Made by a program: the position numbers and the translations under genes
Shown: one piece after another, positions 51,577 through 60,298 of the stretch
How the letters are laid out: each line of letters opens with the position of its first letter
Numbering within the stretch: position 1 is the first letter of the stretch
Assembly (NCBI GenBank): GCA_016297265.1
Contig: JAEDHB010000003.1
Span: 17,033 to 81,032 of the forward strand
DNA length: 64,000 nucleotides
DNA from: Butyrivibrio sp.
Lineage (GTDB): Bacteria; Bacillota; Clostridia; Lachnospirales; Lachnospiraceae
Direction of reading: 5' to 3'
Notes under the pieces: generated by a model
What the model was told of the DNA's origin: nothing
The model's input: the letters and a program-made list of their open reading frames with translations, nothing else
Database searches by the model: none

Positions 51577-52293
51577 GTGGAAAGACCAAGAAAAAGGAAG
51601 CCTGATGGTGAAAAAATTTTTTCTATTGTAATAAGTCTGGCAATTGTAGCTGCATTAACAGTGGGCACGGTAGCTATTGTGAGAAGTGCCAAGAAAGGTC
51701 GGGACAACAATTATATCGACCTGAATCTTGCGGAGGAGACAAAGGAAACCAAAACAACGGAGAGCGTGACCAAGGTAGCTGAAGTACCTTCAACGATTCC
51801 GGAGACTGAGGTTCCTACAGAAGCAACGACACCGAAGGAAACTGCGGCGCAGGTGGATGCACCCATCTACAATTTTGACAACACATCGAGCCTGTTATGG
51901 CCTGTGGATGGACAAGTAATACTCGGATACAATATGGATAGCACAATTTATTTTCCAACCCTTAACCAGTACAAATGTAATCCTGCAATTATTGTGGGCG
52001 CAGAAGCGGGGACGCCTGTGTTAAGCGCCGCGGCAGGAGTTGTAGAAGATATTTATGACGATGCTATTTTGGGAAAAACAATGGTGGTTTCGGTTGGAGG
52101 TGGCTATAAAGTGACCTACGGACAGCTCTCGGAGTTGGCGGTCAATGTATCGGACAAGGTTGAGGCGGGAACTGTGCTGGGCAAGGTCGCCGAGCCAACC
52201 AGGTATTTTCAAAAGGAGGGAAGTAATCTCTATTTTGGACTAACCTGTGATGGAAAACCTGTGGATCCTACTACTTTTCTTATAGATGAATAG
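51577..52293 (+). CDS. SpoIIQ-like LytM (M23-fold) protein without metal ligands
   Basis: A 238-residue protein with a basic N-terminus, one helix (about 14-34), a Thr/Glu/Pro-rich linker (about 50-95) and a C-terminal M23 fold. Active M23 peptidases have HxxxD, HxH and a further histidine; here the matching places read NPAIIVGAEAG, VTYGQLSE and LYFGLTCDG, so all ligands appear lost. With SpoIID upstream it looks like a structural SpoIIQ relative. Start GTG 51577 lies five bases after GGAGG; the ATG 51565 is inside the ribosome site. Confidence 0.75.
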   Translation: MERPRKRKPDGEKIFSIVISLAIVAALTVGTVAIVRSAKKGRDNNYIDLNLAEETKETKTTESVTKVAEVPSTIPETEVPTEATTPKETAAQVDAPIYNFDNTSSLLWPVDGQVILGYNMDSTIYFPTLNQYKCNPAIIVGAEAGTPVLSAAAGVVEDIYDDAILGKTMVVSVGGGYKVTYGQLSELAVNVSDKVEAGTVLGKVAEPTRYFQKEGSNLYFGLTCDGKPVDPTTFLIDE

Positions 52294-52302
52294 ATTATGC
52301 GG

Positions 52303-52335
52303 AAAGCGTACTCGTAACAGAGTGCGCTTTTTGTA
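52303..52335 (+). terminator. Terminator of the SpoIID/SpoIIQ-like pair
   Basis: AAAGCGTACTC-GTAACA-GAGTGCGCTTT with one G-T pair, then TTG. Confidence 0.8.
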
Positions 52336-52355
52336 TTTTATGGTTGCAAAATATG

Positions 52356-52400
52356 TTGACAGATATTTCTTTATGTGTATAATTAAACTAACGGTTTAAT
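52356..52400 (+). promoter_or_regulatory. Promoter and palindromic operator of the TetR gene
   Basis: TTGACA (52356-52361), a 16-base spacer and TATAAT (52378-52383). ATTAAAC-TAACG-GTTTAAT (52382-52400) overlaps the -10 box and start point. A 19-bp palindrome here fits autorepression by the encoded TetR protein. Confidence 0.75.
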
Positions 52401-52414
52401 TAACGGAGGATACA

Positions 52415-53056
52415 ATGGCAAGAAGAATTAAGGAAGAGCCGGAAGTACACAGAATCAGAATTGCGGACGCTGCGGAGCAGATTTTTATGGAAAAGGGAAT
52501 CGGGAATACCAGTATGGATGCGGTAGCGAAGGCTGCCGGATATAGCAAGGCAACTCTTTATGTGTATTTTAAGAATAAGGAGAAGCTGGTGGACTATCTG
52601 GTTCTGCGAAGCATAACTTATCTCAAGGATTACATTGTGGACGGCATTACAAAGTATGCCGGATATGAGGAACGCTTTTATGAGCTTTGCAGGTCGATGG
52701 TGCGATACCAGAGGAAATATCCATATTATTTTAGCCTTGTTTTGCAGAAAATTGAGTTCGACACCGGGGATGCGAGCCGGGATAACAATAATGCTGCATA
52801 TTATATTGGGGAACAGATTAATGAATGTATTCTGCAATTCATCGAGGACGGAATCGAAGCCGGTGAATACAGGGATGGTATTGCAGATGTGCCAACACTG
52901 TTTGGACTTTGGGGTATGATTTCCGGAATAATCAATATTGCGGTCAATAAGGAGGAGTACATAGGAAAAACAATGTGTTTGAGTGCGGATGAATTTATGG
53001 AAAGGAATTTTGAACTGCTTTATGAATCAATCAGGAAGAAAAATACTTGCGATTAA
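52415..53056 (+). CDS. TetR/AcrR family regulator
   Basis: A 213-residue repressor. The N-terminal helix-turn-helix reads RIADAAEQIFMEKGIGNTSMDAVAKAAGYSKATLYVYFKNKE in sequence form typical of TetR (residues about 13-55). The C-terminal ligand domain is unspecific. CGGAGGA precedes the ATG. Its own promoter carries a palindrome that it may bind. The next gene, a flavin reductase-like protein, starts inside it, so the pair is co-expressed and the reductase is a candidate for regulation. Confidence 0.92.
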   Translation: MARRIKEEPEVHRIRIADAAEQIFMEKGIGNTSMDAVAKAAGYSKATLYVYFKNKEKLVDYLVLRSITYLKDYIVDGITKYAGYEERFYELCRSMVRYQRKYPYYFSLVLQKIEFDTGDASRDNNNAAYYIGEQINECILQFIEDGIEAGEYRDGIADVPTLFGLWGMISGIINIAVNKEEYIGKTMCLSADEFMERNFELLYESIRKKNTCD

Positions 53057-53597
53057 CGGAGGCCCACACAAAAGCGGGGTTACCGCATCAATGCTGCAGA
53101 TTGCAGTGGAGGAATGCAGAAGAAAGGGGGACGAGGTTACTGAGATTAATCTGTATGACATGAATATCAGATATTGTCTGGGCTGCAGATGCTGCCTTGA
53201 GACAAGGGAATGTGTTATGCGCGATGATGACATCGCAGAGCTTACTAAACGGGTGAAGGCTTGCGATATGATTATTCTTGCAACACCGGTATATTGGGCA
53301 AATGTGCCGGCAGCTGTCAAAAATCTTTTCGACAGATTGTTGGGTGTATCGATGGAGGAGACGGACAAATTTCCGAAGCCAAGGCTTGAAGGCAAGGAAT
53401 ACCTTGTGCTCTGCGCCTGCAATACGCCAATGCCTTTTGCTGCATGGTGCGGACAATCCACGGGAGCAAAGCGTGCAATTGTTGAATATTTCAAGACATC
53501 AGGTATGAAAAAGAGAGGCTTTATTGTTAAGGCAAATACGGGAGTTAATAAGGCAATCAGCGACAGACTTGCAGCAAAAATCAGGAAAAGAGTGTAA
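53022..53597 (+). CDS. NADPH-dependent FMN reductase-like flavoprotein
   Basis: A 191-residue flavodoxin-fold protein. The FMN-binding loop is ILAINGGPHKSGVT near residues 7-20, then a cysteine-rich segment YCLGCRCCLETREC near 50 and DMIILATPVYWANVPAAVKNLFDR. The Cys pattern is typical of a subfamily of iron-sulfur or redox flavoproteins. ATG 53022 overlaps the TetR gene by 35 bases and lacks a strong ribosome site, so translation may be coupled. Probable redox enzyme; substrate unknown. Confidence 0.85.
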   Translation: MNQSGRKILAINGGPHKSGVTASMLQIAVEECRRKGDEVTEINLYDMNIRYCLGCRCCLETRECVMRDDDIAELTKRVKACDMIILATPVYWANVPAAVKNLFDRLLGVSMEETDKFPKPRLEGKEYLVLCACNTPMPFAAWCGQSTGAKRAIVEYFKTSGMKKRGFIVKANTGVNKAISDRLAAKIRKRV

Positions 53598-53702
53598 AAA
53601 TGGTAATAACTACAGGATATTTATGTATTATCTGTCTTGCATTGCTTAGCTTTATCCGTCATGTTGAGTGCCGTATATTCCGGCAAAATATGCACAGAAC
53701 GG

Positions 53703-54158
53703 TTAACAGCATTTTTCCAGATAGGTCATATCGAGATTATCAGGACCCGGAACTGTTTTATACTGTTTGTAGCCTACGCTTTCATACAAGGCTATGTTGA
53801 GCAGGCTTCTTGAACAGGTATAGAGCTCAAGCCTTTTATCCGGGTAGTATTTTTCAACTTCACGGAGGAGCTTTGCAGCATAGCCTTTTCGACGATGGTC
53901 GGGATGAACCATAAGTTTGCCGATGCTGACGTAATCATCATTGGCAAAGGCACGAACAGAACCGATTATTCTACCGGTTGAACTGATCATCTTCAGCATT
54001 AGTCCATTGTTAAAATCGCGAAGAACATCATCATATTGCTGGTTGAGCGCAGGAATGGCCCTGGTGCCGAGCATATCTGCCTCGGTTTGGAAGGCAAGGT
54101 ACTGAAGGTCCAGGATTTCGTCAATATCAGTGATATTTGCTTTTAATATGTTGCTCAT
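53703..54158 (-). CDS. GNAT family N-acetyltransferase
   Basis: A 151-residue acetyltransferase. The acetyl-CoA motif is VHPDHRRKGYAAKLL near residues 78-92 (RRKGYA). The C-terminal half has LNIALYESVGYK, typical of GNAT proteins. Start 54158 follows AAGGAGGA; the frame is open 21 codons upstream without a ribosome site. The substrate, a small molecule or protein N-terminus, cannot be told. It lies divergent from the thrS leader. Confidence 0.88.
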   Translation of the reverse strand: MSNILKANITDIDEILDLQYLAFQTEADMLGTRAIPALNQQYDDVLRDFNNGLMLKMISSTGRIIGSVRAFANDDYVSIGKLMVHPDHRRKGYAAKLLREVEKYYPDKRLELYTCSRSLLNIALYESVGYKQYKTVPGPDNLDMTYLEKCC

Positions 54159-54278
54159 ATAAACTTCCTCCTTAATACTTGATATTATTGAAATATTATA
54201 TGTATTTACCTGATAATTCAATAAAAAAAATATAAACTTTACATTAAATGTTTATTTATGGTATAAGTAATTATATTC
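54159..54278. other. AT-rich gap before the thrS leader
   Basis: Divergent region between the acetyltransferase start and the thrS promoter. It is strongly AT-rich. The acetyltransferase promoter should be here on the minus strand; I see no clear consensus. Confidence 0.3.
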
Positions 54279-54307
54279 TTGACAATATTTATCATATAAA
54301 ATATACT
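54279..54307 (+). promoter_or_regulatory. Promoter of thrS
   Basis: TTGACA (54279-54284), a 17-base spacer and TATACT (54302-54307). Confidence 0.85.
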
Positions 54308-54309
54308 CA

Positions 54310-54550
54310 AGTTAACGCGTTGACGAGAAAAGTACATTGCAGGCGATTATCAGAGAGAGATGCATTTTGCTGTGAGCATCTTTAGTTGCCGGTTTTGGAA
54401 AACCACCTCTGAGCGGCCCCAATAAGGTCCGGTGATTACGTTATAATCATAATGAGATGTTCTTTTTTTCGTAGAACAATAAGGGTGGAACCGCGAATGA
54501 TATTTGCCCCTTATGCAGATGAACTGTCTGCGTAGGGGGATTTTTTATTT
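54310..54550 (+). promoter_or_regulatory. T-box leader of thrS (threonine)
   Basis: Canonical T-box. Stem I starts near 54320 with GAGAAAAGTA and has AGAGAG near 54352; the specifier ACC (Thr) is at 54402-54404 before ACCTCTGAGC. The T-box sequence AGGGTGGAACCGCG is at 54482-54495. The terminator CCCCTTATGCAGA/TCTGCGTAGGGG, then TTTTTT, is at 54506-54548, and AAGGG of the antiterminator can pair with CCCCTT. Confidence 0.93.
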
Positions 54551-54571
54551 TCAAGTAAAAGGAGAATCAAA

Positions 54572-56338
54572 ATGGTAGATTTTAAGAATGAGGAAAGACT
54601 CAACACACTCAACCATTCATGCGCTCATGTGATGGCACAGGCAGTAAAGCATTTGTATCCGGATGCAAAATTCTGGGTAGGACCTGTAGTAACAGAAGGT
54701 TTCTATTATGATATTGACCTCGGCGATGTTGCGGTCAACGATGAAATTATTGATAATATTGAAAAAGAGATGAAAAAGGTCTGCAAGGAAGGCAAGAAGA
54801 TTTACAGAAGAGAAATCAGCAAGGCAGAGGCACTTGAACTTTTTGCCGGTGACGAGTACAAGCTTGACCTCATCGAAGGTCTTGAAGACGGCAATATATC
54901 CGTGTACGACCAGGGCGATTTTACAGACCTGTGCCGCGGACCTCATGTTGACAATACTAAGCTTTGCAAGAATTTTAAGCTTATAAAATATTCCGGTGTA
55001 TACTGGAAGGGCGATGCTAACAACCATGTTATGCAGAGAATTTACGGGGTATGTTTCCCAACTCCGGAGGAGCTTGAGGAACATTTGAGACTTTTGCAGG
55101 AAGCAAAGGACCGTGACCATAGAAAAATAGGCAAGGAAATGCAGCTTTTCATGACCGACGACCTCATCGGAAGAGGACTTCCTATGTTCCTTCCAAAGGG
55201 GTATACGGTATGGCAGGAGCTTGAAGATTATATCAAAGCAAAAGAAAGAAAACTTAATTATCTCCATGTTATGACTCCTTGTGTAGGTACTGTTAATCTC
55301 TATAAGACCTCAGGACACTGGGACCACTACAAGGACAATATGTTCCCGGCTATGGAAGTGGAGGGCGAATCCTTTGTATTACGTCCTATGAACTGTCCGC
55401 ACCATATGATGATATATGCAAACAGAATGCATTCATATAAGGACCTTCCTATCAGAATCGGTGAGATTGCCCATGATTTCCGTTTTGAGGCAAGCGGTAC
55501 TCTCAAGGGAATTGAGAGAGGCAGACATTTCTGCCAGAATGATGCACATCTTTTTGTAACACCTGAACAAATTGAGTCAGAATTTGCCCAGGTTGTTGAC
55601 CTTATTTTTGATGTATATAAGGATTTCAATATCACGGATTACCGTTGCGTGCTCTCACTCAGGGATCCTGCTGACAAGGTAAAATATCATGATGATGATG
55701 AAATGTGGAATAAGGCTGAGGATGCTCTTAGAAGAACACTTAATAATCTCGGCATTGAATATACGGAGGAAATCGGTGAAGCAGCATTCTACGGACCAAA
55801 GCTTGATGTTAATGTTAAGCCTGCGGTTGGTAATGAGTACACACTTTCAACATGTCAGCTTGACTTCTGCCTTCCTGCCAAATTCAATCTTTCATATGTT
55901 GACAGGGATGGTGAGAAGAAGACACCGGTTGTTCTCCACAGAGCTATTCTTGGTTCGCTTGACCGTTTTATGGCTTACATTCTTGAGGAAACAAAGGGTA
56001 ATCTTCCTCTCTGGCTGGCACCGGTTCAGACAAAGATTCTTCCGGTTAAGAATGAGGATGAAGAGCTTATTGCATATGCTAATGAACTTAAATCAATTCT
56101 TGAGGATAACGATATCAGAGTTGAATTGGATGACAGAGCCGAAAAGCTCGGTTACAGAATCAGAGAGGCCCAGCTTCAGAAGGCACCTTACATCCTTGTA
56201 TTAGGAAAAAATGAGGTGGCAGACAGAACAGTTACCTACAGACTTCATGGACAGCAGGCAACAACGACTGTATCGCTGGAAGACTTTGTTGAAAAGCTTA
56301 ATGATGAAATCAGAACAAAGGCAGTAACAACTAAGTAG
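54572..56338 (+). CDS. thrS: Threonyl-tRNA synthetase, lacking the TGS domain
   Basis: Charges tRNA-Thr; 588 residues, about 55 shorter than the usual 640. It begins directly at the editing domain (NHSCAHVMAQAVKHLYP, with the H-x3-H motif) and has no N-terminal TGS domain. Class II motifs follow: motif 1 region near 275, motif 2 FRFEASGTLKGIERGR-type, motif 3 GSLDRFMAYILEE, with the zinc ligands in NCPHHMM. AAGGAGAATC precedes the ATG. Expression is set by the T-box leader. Loss of TGS is known in some Clostridia. Confidence 0.95.
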   Translation: MVDFKNEERLNTLNHSCAHVMAQAVKHLYPDAKFWVGPVVTEGFYYDIDLGDVAVNDEIIDNIEKEMKKVCKEGKKIYRREISKAEALELFAGDEYKLDLIEGLEDGNISVYDQGDFTDLCRGPHVDNTKLCKNFKLIKYSGVYWKGDANNHVMQRIYGVCFPTPEELEEHLRLLQEAKDRDHRKIGKEMQLFMTDDLIGRGLPMFLPKGYTVWQELEDYIKAKERKLNYLHVMTPCVGTVNLYKTSGHWDHYKDNMFPAMEVEGESFVLRPMNCPHHMMIYANRMHSYKDLPIRIGEIAHDFRFEASGTLKGIERGRHFCQNDAHLFVTPEQIESEFAQVVDLIFDVYKDFNITDYRCVLSLRDPADKVKYHDDDEMWNKAEDALRRTLNNLGIEYTEEIGEAAFYGPKLDVNVKPAVGNEYTLSTCQLDFCLPAKFNLSYVDRDGEKKTPVVLHRAILGSLDRFMAYILEETKGNLPLWLAPVQTKILPVKNEDEELIAYANELKSILEDNDIRVELDDRAEKLGYRIREAQLQKAPYILVLGKNEVADRTVTYRLHGQQATTTVSLEDFVEKLNDEIRTKAVTTK

Positions 56339-56367
56339 AATTTGGACGGATACTATTCGGACATAAC

Positions 56368-56446
56368 TAAAATCCCCGGATTCAGCAATTTTAATCGTAA
56401 GGCTAATGACAGGCATTACGATGAATTGCTTGGATTCGGGGATTTT
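56368..56446. terminator. Long imperfect hairpin between thrS and the PIG-L gene
   Basis: TAAAATCCCCG (56368-56378) and CGGGGATTTTA (56437-56447), GCAATT/AATTGC and TCGTAA/TTACGA form an interrupted long stem. TTTTAATCGTAA occurs twice (56389-56400 and 56443-56454). It lies between convergent genes and may be a bidirectional terminator, though no long T tract is present. Confidence 0.5.
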
Positions 56447-56471
56447 AATCGTAATATTTCGGAAAGAACTA

Positions 56472-57881
56472 TTAGTCGACGGGCTTGCCTTTTTTCTTTG
56501 ATAACAATATTATCGCAAACAAGATAACGGCTAGTGCACCGGCCACAATAGCAAGAATCTTGATAGTTCCAAAAGAGTTGCCATCCTTATTATCAGCTTC
56601 CGCCAGCGATATACTCTCAGCCTCCGATAAGGATTCGGCTTCGGATATGGAAGCTTCTTCGGATTGCCTGATGCTCTCGGATTCGGCTTCCGCAGCAAGC
56701 CGGCTTTCCTCTTCCTGCTTTGCCTTGATTTCGGCATAGGAGGTCAGATGCTCAAACATATCATTGCCGGTATCTGCTCCCACGGTTGTCTTATACAGTC
56801 CAAAACGGTTGCAGCTGTATTTGTAATCATCGGACACATAGAACCAGCACCATTGCTGTGATTCGTGCTTCTTGTATGCTTCCGTTGCAATTTCCAGTGC
56901 AGTGCGGTTTCCCATATTGCTCAGAGGCTTGCGCAAATCCATAGTTATGCAGTTCTGTTCATACAGATGAAGATAGGTCTTTGGAACCTCCCAGGAACCG
57001 TATTTTTTGACGGATTCCTCCATGAATGAATTGTCATTGCTCTTGTCAACAGCCTCGCACACTGCTTTTGCGAGAATCATATGACCGCCATGTCCATATT
57101 CTCCGTTGAGGTCCTGCGTTACGCAGACCATTGGCTTAAAGCGTCTGATTTGCTCGGAGACAAAGGAGAGAATCTCGTTGTAGCTGTACACACTCATCGC
57201 ATCTTCAAGGTTTTCTGCATATATGTCAGGGAAGGTTGAATTGACAGGGTATATCTTAACTCCGCTGTGCCATATTCCGTCAAGCTTTTCATGCTCACGA
57301 ACTTTTGCACCGTCCCAGTAATTGGTCATATATACAACCTGCACATTGAGCTTTTCCTGACCTGCGTAGGTTGCAAGGACTCCGCCGAGAAAAAGAATCT
57401 CATCATCTGCATGGGTTGAAAATACGATGAAATCTGCTTCGTTGTCGCAGGGAGGCTGCCAGAGCTGAACGTCCCCGGGAAGCTCGCCCTCGGAATATGC
57501 GATGATGTCACATATCTGCGCATCAGCGGAAACAGTAATAGAACATTCATTGGCAGTTTGCGCGAATTTGACATATTCATGCAAAAAACCATTGACGCCT
57601 TTGCTTTCAGTGGAGCCGTTGTATGTAATTGTCCACGGCTTAACAGGAGAATTCCATTTGACATATATTCCTGCCATTGGCGTTTCGCTTTTTATTGTAA
57701 TGACATCGCCGGCCTTGAAGGTGGCAACTGTGTCATATATATTGTCCTTCATGGCTTCGGAGTTATCCGGTGAATTGATTTCAATTGTCAGCGGAGTTGC
57801 TTCCGCAGCATTGGCTTTTCCCGCAAAAAAAGCAAAGGATGCGGCAATTACAGTCAAAAAGAGTATATGTTTTATCTTCAT
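56472..57881 (-). CDS. Secreted PIG-L family deacetylase with C-terminal anchor
   Basis: A 469-residue surface protein. A signal peptide (residues 1-25, ending KANA) is followed by a small beta domain, then a PIG-L/LmbE zinc deacetylase: the metal motif HADDE in FSTHADDEILFLGG near residue 155 and GEYGHGGH near 265. A linker rich in Ser, Glu and Ala (about 395-435) leads to a helix (442-462) and a KKKGK tail, a membrane anchor. It probably deacetylates a cell-surface or extracellular N-acetyl sugar. Its start overlaps the stop of the GLUG-like gene upstream (ATGA), so the two are coupled. Confidence 0.85.
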   Translation of the reverse strand: MKIKHILFLTVIAASFAFFAGKANAAEATPLTIEINSPDNSEAMKDNIYDTVATFKAGDVITIKSETPMAGIYVKWNSPVKPWTITYNGSTESKGVNGFLHEYVKFAQTANECSITVSADAQICDIIAYSEGELPGDVQLWQPPCDNEADFIVFSTHADDEILFLGGVLATYAGQEKLNVQVVYMTNYWDGAKVREHEKLDGIWHSGVKIYPVNSTFPDIYAENLEDAMSVYSYNEILSFVSEQIRRFKPMVCVTQDLNGEYGHGGHMILAKAVCEAVDKSNDNSFMEESVKKYGSWEVPKTYLHLYEQNCITMDLRKPLSNMGNRTALEIATEAYKKHESQQWCWFYVSDDYKYSCNRFGLYKTTVGADTGNDMFEHLTSYAEIKAKQEEESRLAAEAESESIRQSEEASISEAESLSEAESISLAEADNKDGNSFGTIKILAIVAGALAVILFAIILLSKKKGKPVD

Positions 57882-59194
57882 TGTATCGTGTTATCTCCTT
57901 TCCGTGAATGTTTGATAAAATAAAGTATTATCAGCATAATTACAGCAAATGAAAGTACTGAAGCAAGTATGATAATAAGAATTCTGATATCCTTATCCTT
58001 TGTCAGCGAAGCTTTGGTGCTGCTGTCCGTCTCTACAGGTTCAGTGACGGAGGTTTCATCAGCTGTGGTTTCCGCGGCAGTTGTTGAGGCTTCCTCGAGA
58101 GCCTTCAAATCAGCAGTGTGAAGTACATAATTGTCCGTATAAGAGTAGCCGCAGGATTTACATGTATATGTAGTGAATCCATAGGAATCATCCGTTTCGG
58201 CGGTGATTGCACAAGTGTACTCCGGATTTTCGCACATTTCGGGAAGGAGAACCTTGTCGTATTCAAAGCGCTCATCCTTCTCAAAATTCTCCGTGCATCC
58301 GCCCCATTCATAAGTCCAGTTGAGAACTTCGCCACAGTATGGTTCGCAGTAGGCGCGGCGGTCTGTATTATCTTCAAAAAAGGTTATTTTACCCTCAACA
58401 TGTGTATTGGTAATATATGTATCCGTCATAAATCCCTTAGGATACAGCCCGAACATGCCGGTAATTCCGCCGTTATGAACATATCCGTGGTCAGAATCGA
58501 AGCCGTGCACCTTTATTTTGCAGTTGTTAATGCTGACATAACCGGCACCGTAGCCGCCACCAAGGAATTGCTCATCCCTTTCTTCCGCATTTTTATCAAT
58601 GCATATTAAAGTCATATCGTTAGTGCTTTCCTTAATCTCGCCATTGCCGAAACCGACGAAACCGCCAAGCCCGAACATAGGTGCATTGGCTGTAAGTTTT
58701 AGTTCTCCGGTTATGTAGCAGCCTGTGATAACCGACTTGTCCATATATCCGGCAATACCGCCCAGAAAACAAGGCTTGTCCGAATCCACGGTGGCTCTAA
58801 GATTGACAATATTGAGATTCGTGATTTCCGCATTTTCAAGACTTGCAAAAAAACCGGCAAATACCGTCTCATATTCCTTCATGTTGCCGTCGTAGGTGGT
58901 GGCGGATTTACTGCCCGTGGATACTATTTTGACATTCAAAAGAGAATGACCGTCCCCGTCAAGATATCCGCAGAAATCAAGTGGAATCCACGCTTTGCCG
59001 CCCAGGTCAAGATCCTTTGTGAGGCGGAAATGCCCCGTCGGATTCTGCCGCAGCTTAGCAAGCTCCTCCACACTTGAGATTAATATTTCATCCCCGGCAA
59101 TGTCAAGAGCCTCAATTCTGCGCGCGGTTGGCACAAGGAGAGCGGCCAAAACCAGGGCTGATAAGACTGATTTTATTATTTTCGATATCTTCAT
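57878..59194 (-). CDS. Secreted GLUG/beta-helix-like surface protein with C-terminal anchor
   Basis: A 438-residue protein. A signal peptide (1-26) is followed by a repeat region with GLUG-like units: GGIAGYMDKS, GGFVGFGNGEI, GGGYGAGYVS and GGITGMFG, which suggests a right-handed beta helix. A cysteine-rich stretch with CKSCGYSY near 345-355 and a Thr/Glu linker precede a helix (about 405-428) and a basic tail. The role is probably adhesion or glycan binding. It precedes the PIG-L gene on the same strand, overlapping by four bases. No clean promoter was seen upstream. Confidence 0.7.
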   Translation of the reverse strand: MKISKIIKSVLSALVLAALLVPTARRIEALDIAGDEILISSVEELAKLRQNPTGHFRLTKDLDLGGKAWIPLDFCGYLDGDGHSLLNVKIVSTGSKSATTYDGNMKEYETVFAGFFASLENAEITNLNIVNLRATVDSDKPCFLGGIAGYMDKSVITGCYITGELKLTANAPMFGLGGFVGFGNGEIKESTNDMTLICIDKNAEERDEQFLGGGYGAGYVSINNCKIKVHGFDSDHGYVHNGGITGMFGLYPKGFMTDTYITNTHVEGKITFFEDNTDRRAYCEPYCGEVLNWTYEWGGCTENFEKDERFEYDKVLLPEMCENPEYTCAITAETDDSYGFTTYTCKSCGYSYTDNYVLHTADLKALEEASTTAAETTADETSVTEPVETDSSTKASLTKDKDIRILIIILASVLSFAVIMLIILYFIKHSRKGDNTIQ

Positions 59195-59309
59195 TATATA
59201 TCACCCGTAATCTGTATTTATGCTAACTATACTATATTTTTACATAAAAAACAAATGAACCTTTCAATGTGGTACAATAGAATCATCATACGAAAAGAGA
59301 GGTTTGGAC

Positions 59310-60242
59310 ATGAATATTTATCTTGCCCCGATGGAAGGTCTGACAGGATATGTTTACAGAAATGCATATAATGAAGTGTTTGGTGATGCGGACAAGTATT
59401 TTACCCCATTTATTGCCAACAGAAAGCTGAGTGCCAGGGAAAAAAAGGATGTGGCGCCGGATAATAATGTGGGAATGAGGACCGTACCTCAGATACTTAC
59501 CAACAAGGCACCGGAGTTTTTGAGTATCACTGCAAAACTGCAATTTCTCGGATATGAAACCGTAAATCTCAATCTGGGATGCCCCTCCATGACCGTTGTC
59601 ACCAAAAACCGTGGCGCAGGTTTCCTCTCTGTTCCTGATGAACTGAGACGCTTTCTGGATGAGATTTTTGATAAAACACCTGTGAAAATATCAATCAAGA
59701 CCCGGCTGGGTATGCACTCAGAGGACGAGTGGGAAGCAATTCTTGAGCTGTACAACGAATATCCGTTGGAAGAGCTGATTGTGCATCCGCGTCTTCAGGA
59801 GGATTTTTACAATAATGGCTTGCGAATGAATTGTTTTGACAGAGCCTGGGAGCATTGTCCCCATAAAATCTGCTACAACGGCGACATCTGCACTCCGGAG
59901 GATTACGAACGTATTGTATCCCGATATGAAGGGATTCATGCTGTCATGATCGGAAGAGGAATACTTGCCAATCCCGGACTGGTAAGGGAGATAAAAGGCG
60001 GCAGTCCGATGACGAAGGATGAGTTTTTCAAAATGCACGATTTAGTATTTGAAGGCTATGCCTCTTCCCTGCCCGGACCGCATCCGACCCTGTGCAAGAT
60101 GAAGGAACTGTGGTTTTACATGGGACGTAATTTTGAAGATGAGAAAAAATTATGCAAAAAAATACGAAAATGTGAGAGCTTTGAACGGTACAAAGCCGTG
60201 CTTGAAGAATACAGGGATGCGTATACCGGCCCCGTGATTTAA
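59310..60242 (+). CDS. tRNA-dihydrouridine synthase
   Basis: A 310-residue FMN enzyme that reduces uridine in tRNA. It starts MNIYLAPMEGLTGYVYR, has LNLGCPSMTVVTKNRGAGF with the catalytic cysteine near residue 90 (GCPS), KTRLG and GRGILANPGLV near the phosphate site. ATG 59310 follows AGAGAGG; TTG 59304 is closer but weaker. The form (no strong DusB signature) suggests a DusA/DusC-like or Clostridial-specific branch. It is alone between divergent and downstream operons. Confidence 0.93.
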   Translation: MNIYLAPMEGLTGYVYRNAYNEVFGDADKYFTPFIANRKLSAREKKDVAPDNNVGMRTVPQILTNKAPEFLSITAKLQFLGYETVNLNLGCPSMTVVTKNRGAGFLSVPDELRRFLDEIFDKTPVKISIKTRLGMHSEDEWEAILELYNEYPLEELIVHPRLQEDFYNNGLRMNCFDRAWEHCPHKICYNGDICTPEDYERIVSRYEGIHAVMIGRGILANPGLVREIKGGSPMTKDEFFKMHDLVFEGYASSLPGPHPTLCKMKELWFYMGRNFEDEKKLCKKIRKCESFERYKAVLEEYRDAYTGPVI

Positions 60243-60298
60243 TATTTTTTTAATGAAATCTTAAGAGTTTTTTGATTTAATTAGTATTGTCAAAGTAT

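Noticed and set aside
53600..53800. Open frame of 66 codons after the flavin reductase gene
   Set aside because: It has no ribosome site, overlaps the acetyltransferase gene on the other strand for half its length, and its composition does not look coding.
54617..55267. 216-codon open frame on the minus strand inside thrS
   Set aside because: It is a shadow of the strongly conserved thrS reading frame, with no start signal.
58118..58609. 163-codon open frame on the plus strand inside the GLUG-like gene
   Set aside because: The minus-strand gene has a signal peptide, repeats and an anchor; the plus-strand frame shows no ribosome site or domain.
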